A DNA stretch of 64,000 nt. Origin: Eutrigla gurnardus (lineage: Eukaryota > Chordata > Actinopteri > Perciformes > Triglidae). Under the pieces are notes generated by a model. The model worked only from the letters and a program-made list of their open reading frames with translations. It did no database searches and was not told the DNA's origin. Of this stretch, positions 27,428 through 39,730 are shown in pieces. The stretch covers positions 13,181,487-13,245,486 of the forward strand of contig OY741276.1 in NCBI GenBank assembly GCA_963514095.1. The letters are read 5' to 3'. A program made the translations under genes and the position numbers. Every line of letters starts with the position of its first letter. Positions within the stretch are counted from its first letter, which is position 1.

Positions 27428-30400
27428 ATGCTCTCTCACGCCGACCTCCTGGATGCTCGGCTCGGTGAGTTATCATCACTAAACTCCGGCCCTAAACTCC
27501 AGTGTAAGATTCCAACTTCTTATTTGACCTTATGAAGTGATAGATAGACTGTTTAGTTAATTGTTTTAACAGCTAAGTGGTTTATCGTTGGTTGAAGCAG
27601 TTCTTTACTGTAATGTATGGGATGAGGGATGTTCTGACAGCAAAAATTACGGTGCAAAATTACGACCCAAGCTACATTGACTTCATTTTGTTATAGTCTT
27701 TGAATGAATAGACATCTGCTGTGTATATTATAGAGAAGCAAAGGTTTTATCATGTTACTCATTTAAAGATTCTGCGCTGCAGATGTGCCATGTTTTACCT
27801 AAAAGCCTCTCTCCATCATCCTCTTAGGGATGAAGGATGCTGCGGAGTTACTCGGACACCGAGAGGCTCTCAAGTGTCGGCTGGGTGGTGGGGTGCCCGA
27901 CCAGGGGCATCCGGGAGACATGGCCCCTGGTTCGGACTCTGTAGAGGGAACCACTCTGCTGCCGGGGGAAGACATCTCCAGCGTGGGATCCAACTCCGCC
28001 GGCATGCCTGTGAACGGCAAGGAGCAGGAGAAGCAGCAGCAGCAACCGCAGCAGAGCTCTAGCCAATCCTCCAGCCAGCAGAAACAGAAGCGGCACAGGA
28101 CGCGCTTCACCCCGGCGCAGCTCAACGAGCTGGAGCGCAGCTTCGCCAAGACCCACTACCCTGACATCTTCATGAGGGAGGAACTGGCGCTGAGGATCGG
28201 CCTCACCGAGTCCAGAGTTCAGGTAATGTGGTTCAGCGATGTGGATTTTACAGGATGCAAAACATTGGCGTGATATACAGGGCGCGGCTTTGGTTCGACA
28301 TTTGATCGTGTAGGGGGGGATTTCCAGCGCGATATTAAAAAAATCGTCCATTTAAATCATGCTGTGAGCAAAATGGGCTAAATTCACGAGAGAGGATTCG
28401 GGACCAATGCTCCATCCTTGCGTTTGTAGACGCATAGTTTGGCCACTTCTGGCATTTGTCTTTACCATCATGTATTTTGTTATTTGTCACTGGTTCTAAT
28501 GTGGCCATTAAGTGGCCATAAAAGCATTACGGGGTGCAAAGGCTTGAAATATCAAAGTGGATTCATGCCAATGGTGTTGACTTAACAGCAACGTCTTCTA
28601 TTGTCAGAACCACACGTATTTGATTTTCTTATATTAGGTTTATTTCGGCGACAACACCGCGACTACTCACGTGAATAAGCACCGTGTATGTGAAGGGTTC
28701 CGATAGTCCAATAACTGTCAAATATATTCTTGTTAGATCATATGATTCCGATATGCTATGTTTTGTTCGGGTTTTAACGTGATGGGAAGCAGTATTTAAT
28801 TCTAAGAAGTCGCGTCCCATTTAATTTACTCTGTCTGTAATGTGGCTCTGTCCAAGGTGCTGAAACAATACTCACTTGCGGGTAACGAAGAATACGACGA
28901 TCATAATTTCAAACGTATCCAGGTGGGTTTTAGAAATTGTAGTTCAACGCCACATGTGTTTACTGTCCCCGGAAATGTTTAAACTAGAGGGTGTGTAAAA
29001 GTTCTTCATCTTTGCATTTGCTTAATTTTCGTTTCTGTTTCTGTGGACCTGCAAAAGTTGTATAAAATACCATGGTGTTAAAGCTTTGGTAATTGTTTTT
29101 CTATCTTTCTATCTTAACATGACAAAATGTTAAGTAAATATTTTAGACATATTGAGTCATTTTTTTCACAAAATATGAAACAAGAATTATTAGGGTGGGG
29201 GTGTGTGGCACCTATGTGTTTAATTTGACTGATTTATGATTTATAATTTTAGTCAATACATTTTATTTGGGGGAATTGTACCACGTTTAAAACAATTTAA
29301 TATGGACATGGCACGCAGTGCTTATTATTTATTTATTTATTTATTTGAACAAGTATGCAGGATCATATCAGGCTCTAATAAACCAAACACATTATCAACC
29401 AATTTCAGTCTTATTTATAACAGTCAACGGGTTATTAACCAGCGATGTGAAATTCATGCAAATGATCCCACTGAAAGCAATAAAACCAGTATCATCATTA
29501 GTCACCTTAATAATCAATTCCTTATTCTAGGCGGTGCAGCATCCTAACCGCTCGGTGCCGGTCGGCTCCTGCTCGCTGTTGGTAAACATTAGTGCAGGTC
29601 TTGCGAGGTGGAGTCTTCGGTGGGCGTGTTGGCCCCGCGTGCCTGCTGCCTCCGCAGCCTCTCCTTTTCTAAAACGCTCTATCAGCGACGTCTTAATAGG
29701 ACTCAAGAATATATTGTACTTTTTTTTAATGGAATGAGAAATTGCATTTTCTTTCCCCCGAGTGTAATGGGTTTGGGCGACGTTTCACGGATGACTGAGC
29801 AGAATGAGAGCGAGATTTCACTTTTAATACGGAGGCATCGACTCACGGCCTCGCGCGCGCATTAATCACAACCCGAAGATGGTGAAATCTTTATAAAGCC
29901 CCAACAGGGACGCGCGTGCGTTTTATTTTTTTATTTTTTTATTATTATTTTCCCTTCATACGTGTGTCGGTGTGTTTGTGTTTATTTTCACATGGAATGT
30001 GTACATTTATAACGCACATTTGTATTACTCCGTGCCATATTTAGGGTGATTTTCCGTTAATCTGCTTTTAAATAAGATGTTAGAAAGATAAATTGTTCGG
30101 CCCACTGCTGCGGAACACCAGTAATAGAAGCCCTTATGACGGCTGCGTTTGTGAGCTATTTCATTTACAATTAAATTCACGACCCTAGCATTTGGAATGT
30201 TTAATTTCCGCCAAACGGAGGATATTATGTTGCAGCAGCCGAATTGTTGGTATTTACAATAGCTTAATTTTAAAAAGAATATATAGGCTATACTAGTGCA
30301 ATTTATCCTACTGAAATTAGACAGATTCCACTGATACTCCTTCAAAGTCCCGTCTATTAGGCATTGGATATTTTTTATTGGAGCTTTAGGCAAATTGCAG

Positions 30401-31349
30401 AATGTCTCCATGTATGTCTTCATGTTCCCGAGCTCAGTACACGCAGTTAGAGGGTCAGATTCAGACCAGGCCCCACAGATGGTAAAGAATTTGTGTTGTC
30501 AAGGATACTAGCAGGGTGGATTTCACCGGGGGATGGAGGACGCTGATCCAACCACATCGGCCGCTCTGTCCCTGCTATGGGATACAATTATATTGGCCTG
30601 ATCATTTTTGTTGTGTTGATAATATAAATTCCCGCTTGTCCTATTAGAACCCCAAATATAGTCTGTATGTTCGAAAACTACCATTTACACACTGATCTCA
30701 TGAGATCATCGTGCGTAAATGGTATTTCCTTCCCATGCCTTCACAAACCCGCGGGCTATTGTAAGGGCATGTTTCCAACAGATATAGCTCCAGACATATG
30801 CTCCTCACTGTGTCCTTCGGACCACTCACGGTCGTGTCTCTTTGCCCGCAGGTTTGGTTTCAGAATAGACGCGCCAAATGGAAGAAAAGGAAGAAGACCA
30901 CCAATGTTTTCCGCTCCCCGGGGACGCTGCTCCCAACACCGGGCCTGCCACAGTTCTCTGCCGCGGCCGCCATGGAGAACAGCCTGTGCTCCTTCCACGC
31001 CAACGACACTCGCTGGGCTACGGGGATGCCGGGAGTCTCCCAGCTTCAGCTCCCGCCGTCCCTGGGTCGTCAGCCGGGCATGCAGTCCCTGTCACAGTGC
31101 AGCCTGGGCCCCGGGCCGCCACAAAACTCCATGGGTCTCTCCAACGGCCTTTCCTCTAACGGCTCCGGTCTGCAGTCCCACCTCTACCAGTCGCACTTCC
31201 CGGGAATGTCGGCCTCTCTCTCCGGCCCGAACGTAACGGGCTCCCCGCAGCTGTGTACTTCCCCGGACAGTGACATGTGGAGAGGGACAAGCATCGCATC
31301 GCTGCGACGCAAAGCGCTGGAGCACACAGTGTCCATGAGTTTCACTTAG
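27428..31349 (+). CDS. otp: Orthopedia homeobox transcription factor
   Basis: Coding exons are 27428-27464, 27828-28222 and 30852-31349, all with GT-AG borders and joining in frame to 309 residues. The start MLSHADLLDARLG and end SIASLRRKALEHTVSMSFT are those of vertebrate OTP. A paired-like homeodomain spans about residues 99-158 and is split by intron 2 after RVQ; it carries Gln at position 50 (WFQNRRAKWKKRKK). The C-terminal OAR motif lies at about 289-303. A Gln/Ser-rich stretch precedes the homeodomain. The protein is somewhat shorter than mammalian OTP (325 aa) because the alanine run after PGLPQF is reduced. Otp is a nuclear factor required for hypothalamic neuroendocrine neurons. Teleosts usually have two copies (otpa, otpb). 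Linkage to crhbp may favour otpa, but I cannot settle it. Confidence 0.97.
28223..30851 (+). other. otp: otp intron 2
   Basis: A 2.6-kb intron splitting the homeodomain, with donor GTAATG and acceptor TTTGCCCGCAG. It contains a CpG-rich patch (29,540-29,690) and AT-rich sequence with an ATTT run near 29,326-29,345. No nested gene was seen. Confidence 0.8.
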
Positions 31350-32037
31350 TGACTTTTCAAAAACACCCAACCGCACTCCTCTCCTCTTACCCCCCCTCCC
31401 CCTCCCCGCACCCCCTGACCCACCCCTGTGGCTCCTTTTTGTTTGTATTCCCGCTATTAGATCAAAACGAGAGAACGAGCGAGCTAATCAGGCCAGAAAT
31501 GTGAGAAAATGGAGACTGTATGTGAACTCATCTATAATAGACATAATGTCAAAAAGAGAAGGACAGCACTGATGGACAAATGGAAGGAAAAAAATATCTT
31601 GGGTTTGGGTTATTTATCTTAATTCAAAAGGATTTTTATCAACTATCGATGATAAATACTATTGTAATGATCTCTAGACTATAGGCCCTAATTACTGAGA
31701 GCCAAACAATCGTCGTATTTGCGTTTTCATTGAGTGTGTCTTTACGCGCACACGTTATTGTGTTCAGGTGAAGTTGTGTTATGTCAAACGGTTATTTATA
31801 AGAGTGGGTAAACATTTTGGTAACAGCCTACCACACACGCACCACACTGTAGGTTGGGCCTATTGAACTGGGGGTCTCTGGGCATGCAATGTGCATGTGG
31901 ATTTAAACGCTTGGATAATTTAAGGAGAAAATGATGCCCACTCAGATTGAAGAGGTTCTTCTTTTAGGCGATCTCGGTCTCGTCTGCATGAGATGAGAGC
32001 ATACATCTAAAGAGTTTGAAAAAAAAAGAACAATAAA
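31350..32037 (+). terminator. otp: otp 3' untranslated region and poly(A) signal
   Basis: A C-rich start (31,385-31,420) is followed by AT-rich sequence. The first canonical AATAAA is at 32032-32037 and another is at 32243-32248. Which is used cannot be told from sequence alone. Confidence 0.4.
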
Positions 32038-32248
32038 ATAAACAAAAAAACGTTGAACTTTCAGTAGGCCTACGCTGTTTTTAGGATGTTTTGTGTAGAT
32101 AAAACATTCTTGCTATGTACCCGCTGGTCTTTTTTGTGACATGTTTTAACTTATTGTATGTGCTATTACTTGACACATTTCTTAAATGTTTGATCAGATG
32201 CACCACATTGACGGGTTTGTACCAATTTAAAATGAACAAACGAATAAA

Positions 32249-32704
32249 AAATAATTTTCAAGAATGTCAAAACAAGAATGATTCATGTCTCCATTAAGTT
32301 TAACCACATATACCGACCACTTTTTACAACTTCCTGTAGGCACTTTATAGCCTATGTGTGATTTCCGTACTGATCTGTCCTTCTGGTAGTTTATTGATGG
32401 TTTATTTGGATTATAGCCACAAACAATTGTAGTTTTTACCAAGCTTTTAGTGTATGCTACTGTAAGGACAGCGGGCAAAATATTCCAAGATGTAATTTTG
32501 TTGCACAAACTTCTATTGTTCGTGCTCGTTGCTCGGTGACTAGTGTTCGAGGTGACAGGGTTTAAGGCTTTATGAAAGGTGACTGGTCCCAGTGTGGCAG
32601 ACAGGAGCGGTAAAGATGCTGGGAATGTGACGGTCATTGCTTTTAACCATGACGGTCATCCCCACCGAGCAGCCTGGATGGACTGTAACTAAAGGAACCA
32701 CAGT

Positions 32705-32798
<94 letters not shown>

Positions 32799-33845
32799 AA
32801 GTTTCTATAGCTTTGGAGAAGTTGGCTGCTGTGATCCTCACAAAGTAGATATGACACGATTGATTAGTTGCTGCAAAAACTAAACTTGTTATAATATCCA
32901 ACTGGAGTTATTATAGAAATGCCAGAAGAGATGAAAATACAAACCTGCACAGTTCTCATGGGAATGTTAGAGAAACATTATGGCGACTGGATTCCACTAT
33001 ATTCCAGCCTATTAATAATCCTATTAATAGGCTACACTTCTCAGGCTGTATGTGGGTCACACTGCAGCCTGATACCTGCAGGTTACTATACATTGCAGTA
33101 GGAGCCACAGGGAAGCAACGGTGCCATTTAACATGAAAGACTTTCTAAATCACTACACTTTGGTGTCATTAAAATGGTTTAATAAGGGAACGTTTCACAA
33201 TTTTATTCCCACGATTTTAAGTGTAGGTAGGCCTATTGACTTCATAGCTATAATAAAAAGGTAGAGCCAGTCCTCCGAATTGTGCAAGACTGTTTGCAGC
33301 ACAGCTGTTTATAGAGGGAGCCGTCCACCCCTACCAAAGTGATGAGCGCAAATCCAATAAGCAAAATATCAATTACATTCATAACTAATTAAACTTTTTG
33401 ATCAGAGCCATTTTATAGCAAATAAATTAAATCAAATGCAGAACATATTTTTGCATTTTCACATAACTGGACCTAGCAGCACACTAGGACATAAACATTT
33501 ACTAAAGTACAAATATCAATTATATGTTCTTAAAGGGATGGGCAAACATAATCCGATACATCCATGAATCTAAAATGACACTGTTATACTGAAGTTTTTA
33601 AACTAAGGCGTTTTCCATTCATTCTTAGTAGGCGTAGCTTGTCTAGTCTTTACTATAGATTCATGTCATCACAAAAACACAGATTAAGCAGTTCAGCTTT
33701 TACACCTTTTGATCATTTGACATGTATTTAAACTTCGTCATTACTCGCCCATCAGTTGTGTAATAAGAGAAGCTCACCTTGCCGCGTTACTTTGATTTTC
33801 AAATCATCCTGATGTGAGACGTAATGTCTACAAACTTAGCTCCGA
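32249..33845. other. otp-crhbp intergenic, part 1
   Basis: Contains the (TG)45 microsatellite at 32707-32797. The rest is AT-rich unique sequence with no coding evidence. Confidence 0.5.
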
Positions 33846-33849
33846 GAGA

Positions 33850-34085
33850 AGTAAATAACATTTTTTTCCATTATGAAAGTGAGCAGACCTCACTGTCTGT
33901 GTCAAAGATTATAAGTGTCAACTTGAGCCTGAAATCACAGCAGCTCAAATTAATCAGCGTGTTAACCTCATCTCGTTGTCAGCTCTGAGGCCAATTTACG
34001 GTCACGGGATGGTAATTGATGAGATATGGCATTACCATAAGCAGTCCCACTGCCTGTAAACTTATAATTGGAGTTTCTGTAACAA
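33850..34085. promoter_or_regulatory. Candidate conserved non-coding element
   Basis: Complex sequence between otp and crhbp with AAATTAATCAGCGTGTTAAC, GGTAATTGATGAG, GGCATTACCATAAGC and TTATAATTGGAG. Such clustered cores with few CpGs resemble developmental enhancers. Function is inferred. Confidence 0.3.
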
Positions 34086-34267
34086 TGCAGGGGGGGTTAA
34101 ACAAAGGATTAATCATAATTAACAAAAGTATATTACTTTTCCCATATTAAACAGTTGGTTCCCACCTTTTCTATTAACATAAATTTGTTTGCAGTAATTT
34201 ACTGAATTATTGAAAATACCAACCCAAGTCAAGACCTTGAGGAAAAGATTTATTCCTTTCTGGGATG

Positions 34268-34271
<4 letters not shown>

Positions 34272-34324
<53 letters not shown>
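34272..34324. repeat. (TG)26 microsatellite
   Basis: A pure TG dinucleotide tract. Confidence 0.95.
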
Positions 34325-34326
<2 letters not shown>

Positions 34327-35572
34327 AATCCTGTTTCAGTTATACGCAACTACCATGAATGAAAGAGACTGACGTTCGCTAACATACAGTAAAAAACAAA
34401 TTGTACATTATTTCCAAGCTATTTGCGAGTGTATTATGCAGCAGGACCCATGATCACACTGTGATTACATTTACAGACTGATATGATAAACAGGCCACGT
34501 GTGTTATTTAAATAGACTGGAAGAAAGACTAATTACTGAAAATGAGGAAGGATCACCTTAATATAGAAATCATATTTTGCTAGGTTTAATTTATAGCAGT
34601 GAAAGAGGAAAAAAATGTATACTCCTGGATGTTGAACCCTTTATTTATTTACGGGAAATGATCTTTCAGAAGCATAGAGGAAAAAATATTATTATTATTA
34701 TTATTATTAATATTATTAAAAATAAAAATATTTTATAAATATAAAATATCTGTATTTTTCCCAGAATTAATGCAGGTGACCAAGCTACCCATATAGGCAT
34801 GTAATTAAACAACATTGTGTGACAACAGTTGCTCAACCGTTACAACCAAAGCCAACCTCGCTCCAGGCTGGAGCTGCAGCCCGGGTGTGTGTTGTTCTGG
34901 TAAATCTAGCTCTATGTGTGGCTCAGCCCACCAGATCCAGCCCTGTGCTGACTACTGTGTCCTGGGCTGCAGTAACAGATGTGAAATCACATTACCCAAA
35001 CGCTGCAATTAGTCTCACTCGCTCGCGGGTTAATGAGTTTGTGGAAATGTGCGACCCATTCCTCATTAGGTAATTTCTCATGCACTGATGAGAGAGGGAG
35101 AGAGATGTGAGTATAGTATAGCGGGTATATGTAAATGGCTCATAGTGTGCTACACCACATAGGCCTACTGTAAAGGAGACTGCAGCCGAGGTGGGTGGGT
35201 GGGGGGTGGATGGGGGGGGGACACTGCTTACAAAAAAAATCCACCGTTTACATTGTCGTGTCTTCTGCATTTGCATCCAGCAGTTCAATAACAGGTGCTT
35301 TGTTAAGCGGCTTCCTTCGCCTGCTGGGGTTACATGAGTCTGTCTCATTATGGACTGGCTACACTTATTTCCTCGCTGCGAGGCCACAGACTCTGCTGGT
35401 GAATAGACAGCCCAGGGCAAAGCTCTGTCAGGACACAATGGATGACAACAAAAGAACTAATTAGCAATCAATTACCGACGTGTTTCTGTCCTGCACCTTT
35501 TATCTGGTTAGAGTGTAGAGGAGGTAACCACTCAACATGTCCCGTTCATACACACATCCACCACCTGCTGCC

Positions 35573-35613
<41 letters not shown>

Positions 35614-36320
35614 TAGCCCAGTGATATGTGGTTGAAGGCAAGAAAATGTCCCTCCTTGTGTGAGATGAAGGGGGAAAAATCTTCAAATTTATCCAATTTC
35701 GACCTTTAGAGGAGGTTGCTTTTCACTACATCTGCGTCGAAGAGTGTAGAAGATAGTTGTTCATTAGCCTCATCTGTGACAAATCAGTCTTTTGCAGTTT
35801 CTCGCTGCTTCTGCTCTTTGTTGCGATTACTTGTAGCTGATCCGAGTTGAGACACCAGAGGACATTTCTTGCATTAAAATAATTTTCAATCTTTAGCTCT
35901 TCATGGAAAATACCAAGATGGATAAAGTAGTTTTAGTGTTAGCGCCTAATTTGGGCATGTGGCCTGATCATTTCAGCTTCTCCCTCTCCGCCGCTGCGTA
36001 TCACACATACACACACGTGCACGTGCGCGCACGCAGAGTGACATCTGGGGGGAAAGTGTGCTGCGAGGAGGCTGCGAGTGCCTCTCATGATAACAACTCT
36101 GCATCTCAACAACCCGCATCCATCATCATCAACACTAACATCTGCTCTGAGCCTCAGCCTTAAATCTCTTTCTACCCCTCCCAAGCCCTTACCTCCCTCT
36201 CCTCTTCACCCCCTACTCCCTGCTTTTTCTTCTTCCGCTTCTCTTCTATCCATATTTTTACCCACAGGAAGCCACCGTGGCTGCCTTTTTTTTTTTAACC
36301 ACTCTGCTCAAATCTGCTCT
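34325..36320. other. otp-crhbp intergenic, part 2
   Basis: Includes (ATT)n at about 34690-34710, a G-run near 35195-35220 and (TG)18 at 35576-35612. No gene was seen. Confidence 0.45.
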
Positions 36321-36324
36321 GACG

Positions 36325-36355
36325 CTACACATTATATCTGCAATATAATGTGTAG
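36325..36355. repeat. Perfect 13-bp inverted repeat
   Basis: Arms CTACACATTATAT (36325-36337) and ATATAATGTGTAG (36343-36355) are exact reverse complements separated by the loop CTGCA. No protein or terminator role is known for it. Confidence 0.85.
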
Positions 36356-36859
36356 ATGTGTTTTTTTTTTTCGTATTTCAAGCACCCTTAAAATCAATAT
36401 TTAATGATGATGTTATCAGTGCTTTTACGTGTAATTTAGCCAGAGTGTCAGTATGAATGAGACACTGTCAGCTTTATGGCGTCAGGCATTTATTTTCTGT
36501 TAATGGGTGCTCCTGGTGGTATACAAACCAAAACCCAGTGGACATCTGATGGATTTGTCTGTTACATTCCTGTTCACGCATGCATTCACAGCCATGCATG
36601 CATGTGTGCAATACACACACACACACTCACACAAGGCATAGGAGTTGATCCTCTAAACATTTTTGAAAAGTATAAAATGTTGCAAATGAATGCTACACTT
36701 TGAGGTGACATTTCTTCCTTCATTGTACCAGGATAAGACAACCAATGAGCCGCTGAATGTGACTGCGTTGTCTCCCCTTGGTTTGTTCTCATAATGCAAT
36801 CAATCAAAGCAACTGTTTGTTTTCAAACAGACTGCGGCGCCACAAATTTTTTTTTTGAC

Positions 36860-37165
36860 ATTTTCCGAAGCCACGACAATTACTTCACCTCTCCAGCTCT
36901 GGGAGCCAACATTGTTGAGAGGCAATAATCATGATAGTTTTCTCAGTCATTTTTCTCCCAATAACAAGCCATTTTTAATCCAATTAGGAGTGCTAACGTG
37001 AGAGGCATAATACCACGGCCCCTGGGACAGATGAGAGAATATGCAGGACATTTATCCCGACAGTCAATATTGGATTTCTCACTAAGCAGCTGTGCCTGCT
37101 CTCTCTGACATTCTCCACCTCTGCACAGTGATCCGTCCTGATTAAACAGGCTTTTCTACTTTATC
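36860..37165. promoter_or_regulatory. Candidate conserved non-coding element
   Basis: A complex block with GACAATTACTTCACC, GGCAATAATCATGATAG, CCAATAACAAGCC, AATCCAATTAGGAG, GAGGCATAATACC and CAATATTGGATT, without simple repeats. It lies between the two hypothalamic genes. Function is inferred. Confidence 0.3.
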
Positions 37166-39575
37166 AACATTCATTACATGACCTGGTCATGCATGGCCAC
37201 GGAAACCAGGAGTATAGCGAAGTTAGATGCTTCACGTTGGGGTTTTCCAATTGCACTTCTTCCTTGAATTCAAACTGTTGGGTAAGGCGATACATGACAT
37301 GGCTCTTTTTTGGACCTTTATATGTTTTTTTTATATCAGCAGATGTGTGGTGGTATTCCCCAAAAAGTTTCCTCACCTAGACTGACAGGCCAGATGTCTT
37401 TTTACATGTCGAACCTGAATCTAAAGTTCTGTAACACAAAACCGCTTGGCTACAATATCCAACAGTTGTTTCCTGATTTGAACCCCTTCATTATAACTGA
37501 AATTTCTTTTCAAATGTCTTGTTTTATTCAGTTGAATCACCTCTGCTGAGATACAGAAAACCTGATTTAGTGTGCAACAAGACAAGAAACCAACAAAGAG
37601 CTGTCAATACATTCGATGCCAGCAGCAGCTAAACACTGCCACCTTGTGGTGGCTGTTGAGACGATCACAATGCTGCTTTTCATTCATTCATACATTTATT
37701 TATTTATTTTTTAAAAGACAAGACAGATGGTCAATAGATTTTTATATCGTCTCGGTATCATTTAATGAAAAATGTCTGTTAACTCTACGGAGAATTGTGC
37801 AATTATTGCTCCATTAAAACAAAGCTAATAAAATGCAGAAAAATGCATGAAAAAGAAGGTTGCTGTTCATAGCTGATTGCAGTCGATCCATTTATACAGT
37901 GCACTGAATCATTGTCATTGAGTGCATTGATTATGTGAACTAATCAATGTGTATTAGGCTGGATAAAACTGGCCAGACCACAGTGGAGGCGGGATGATGA
38001 AGGAACACATTTACTGAGTGTCAAAGGCCCACCCACCTGCCCTGAGCAGACATGTTTCAAAGTTTGAATGAACTTCAACCAGGGAACTTCAAACCGCATG
38101 TTTATATATCCTAATCGCATGTATAAGATCAATCAGAAACAGATTTGGCTGGCAATCTAGGACGTTTGACCAACCAATCCACTAGGAGAGTACTAACTCA
38201 TCCACAAGGATGTAGGAGTCAGGGAGCAAAATGCTCAAGGGCTCAGTCAAACTGAGAATTAGCAATTGACTCTTTTTGCAAAAACAAGAAGAGTTTTGTC
38301 TAAAAAGTCAACCGTGAATATGTCTCCTACAGTGATTCTCTTTCTTTTGGCACAGGTGCAGCCGTCCTAGCCAGCACATGCTACAGGAAGCTACTGGCAT
38401 GGATAAAAGCATCAGACAGGAGCCTCCAAATGCAAAGAGGCAATTGATGCTCTGCTGTTTTTGTACCGGTAATTGGAAATGGTCACCGCCTGCAGCTGGA
38501 AGAATAATTTCCAAGACATAAGCTGAAAGGCCACTGTCTGACATATAAGGAGCCTCCTGAGACGTTGTACAAGGAAGTGGAAGTGGGCCTAACTCATTAA
38601 CCCAGCAGGTACCCTATTATACATTTTACCGATGCAGGTTTGTTCTCACTGAAATAATCTCTCTTGTTTTCTCCTGACCCCAGTGCAAAAAAAAAACAAC
38701 CACAACAACAACAAAACTGTGCCAGTCTGATATGAATTGTTTGCTTGATAGAACAAGTCATCTTACAAGAGAGGATGTTCAATAGCATCGCTTCATAGTT
38801 TCAATTAATTTCAACTTTGTCTTGATCAGGCTTGAGTGACTTAGTAATGAGTGAGTTATGAGGACAAAACACATAATGATACATTCTAGTTGGATATACA
38901 CATATATATGCAATGTGGTGATTTTTTTTTTATTTTTTTTTGTTGGCCAACCAACCGAACAAGATTGGTGTTTGTTTTTCAAAGCAATGATTTTACTCCC
39001 TCGGCCCTTTAGTTAAATTAGGGGCCACTACACTCTGATTGTGTCTGATTGTTTTTCCTTGAGTTAAGAGGTCCCTCGCTGCTTCAGAACAAATATCCCA
39101 CAGTGCAGTGTGTAATTATACCATTATGCAGAATTATTCTCATCGTCTACCTGCACCACCAATCATCACGGTACAATATGTAAGTGTATTTGTTGCGTTA
39201 ACTTTCCAAAGAGAACAAACAGATGATCCAGTGGCTCTTTTTAGTACGTACTTTACCTATAATCACTATACACTAAGATTATCGATGCATTGTTTTTTAT
39301 GGTATCATTGTTTGTCCAATGACCTTGCCAATAATTACCTGATGTTGAAAAGTGTTACCAATATAATTTAAATATATGAATAAGTGAATAACCAAGATTA
39401 TTTTTTACGGAGTTTTATTTTTTTAGATCACTATTAGGTCACCTTGATTTACAGTATCTTAATGACTGACCTGTAAATGCTTCGTTATGATTCATCCAGA
39501 CTACAACATTCATTCGATAGAAGACTTAGATAGAAGGTTTTAAAGCAAACCAAACAAACAGGCCAGCATCAAGAT
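37166..39575. other. otp-crhbp intergenic, part 3
   Basis: Mostly AT-rich, with short A or T runs near 38,687 and 38,930. A CTGCCACCTTGTGGTGG motif near 37,636-37,652 is common in fish repeats. No gene evidence. Confidence 0.4.
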
Positions 39576-39579
39576 GGGA

Positions 39580-39730
39580 GTCGCCAGGCCTCCCCCGAAG
39601 AACTCCGTTGGAAGGTAATTAAAAGAAGAGTGTGTTATCCATCGCTCCTCATTAATGCACTCTGAATTAACCACTTTCAGGGGAGAGGAATGGGGAGGAG
39701 GAGACAAGGGAGAAAATCCATGCAGGCTTT
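39580..39730. promoter_or_regulatory. Candidate conserved non-coding element
   Basis: GGAAGGTAATTAAAAGAAG, CCTCATTAATGCACTC and TGAATTAACC occur within about 80 bases of complex sequence, 3.2 kb upstream of crhbp. Function is inferred. Confidence 0.25.

Noticed and set aside
27848..28351. A 167-codon minus-strand open frame over otp exon 2.
   Set aside because: It mirrors the GC-rich coding exon on the other strand and has no family resemblance. The + strand frame is clearly Orthopedia.
30667..31236. A 189-codon + strand frame overlapping otp exon 3.
   Set aside because: It is an alternative frame of the otp exon with biased composition. The homeodomain frame begins at 30852.
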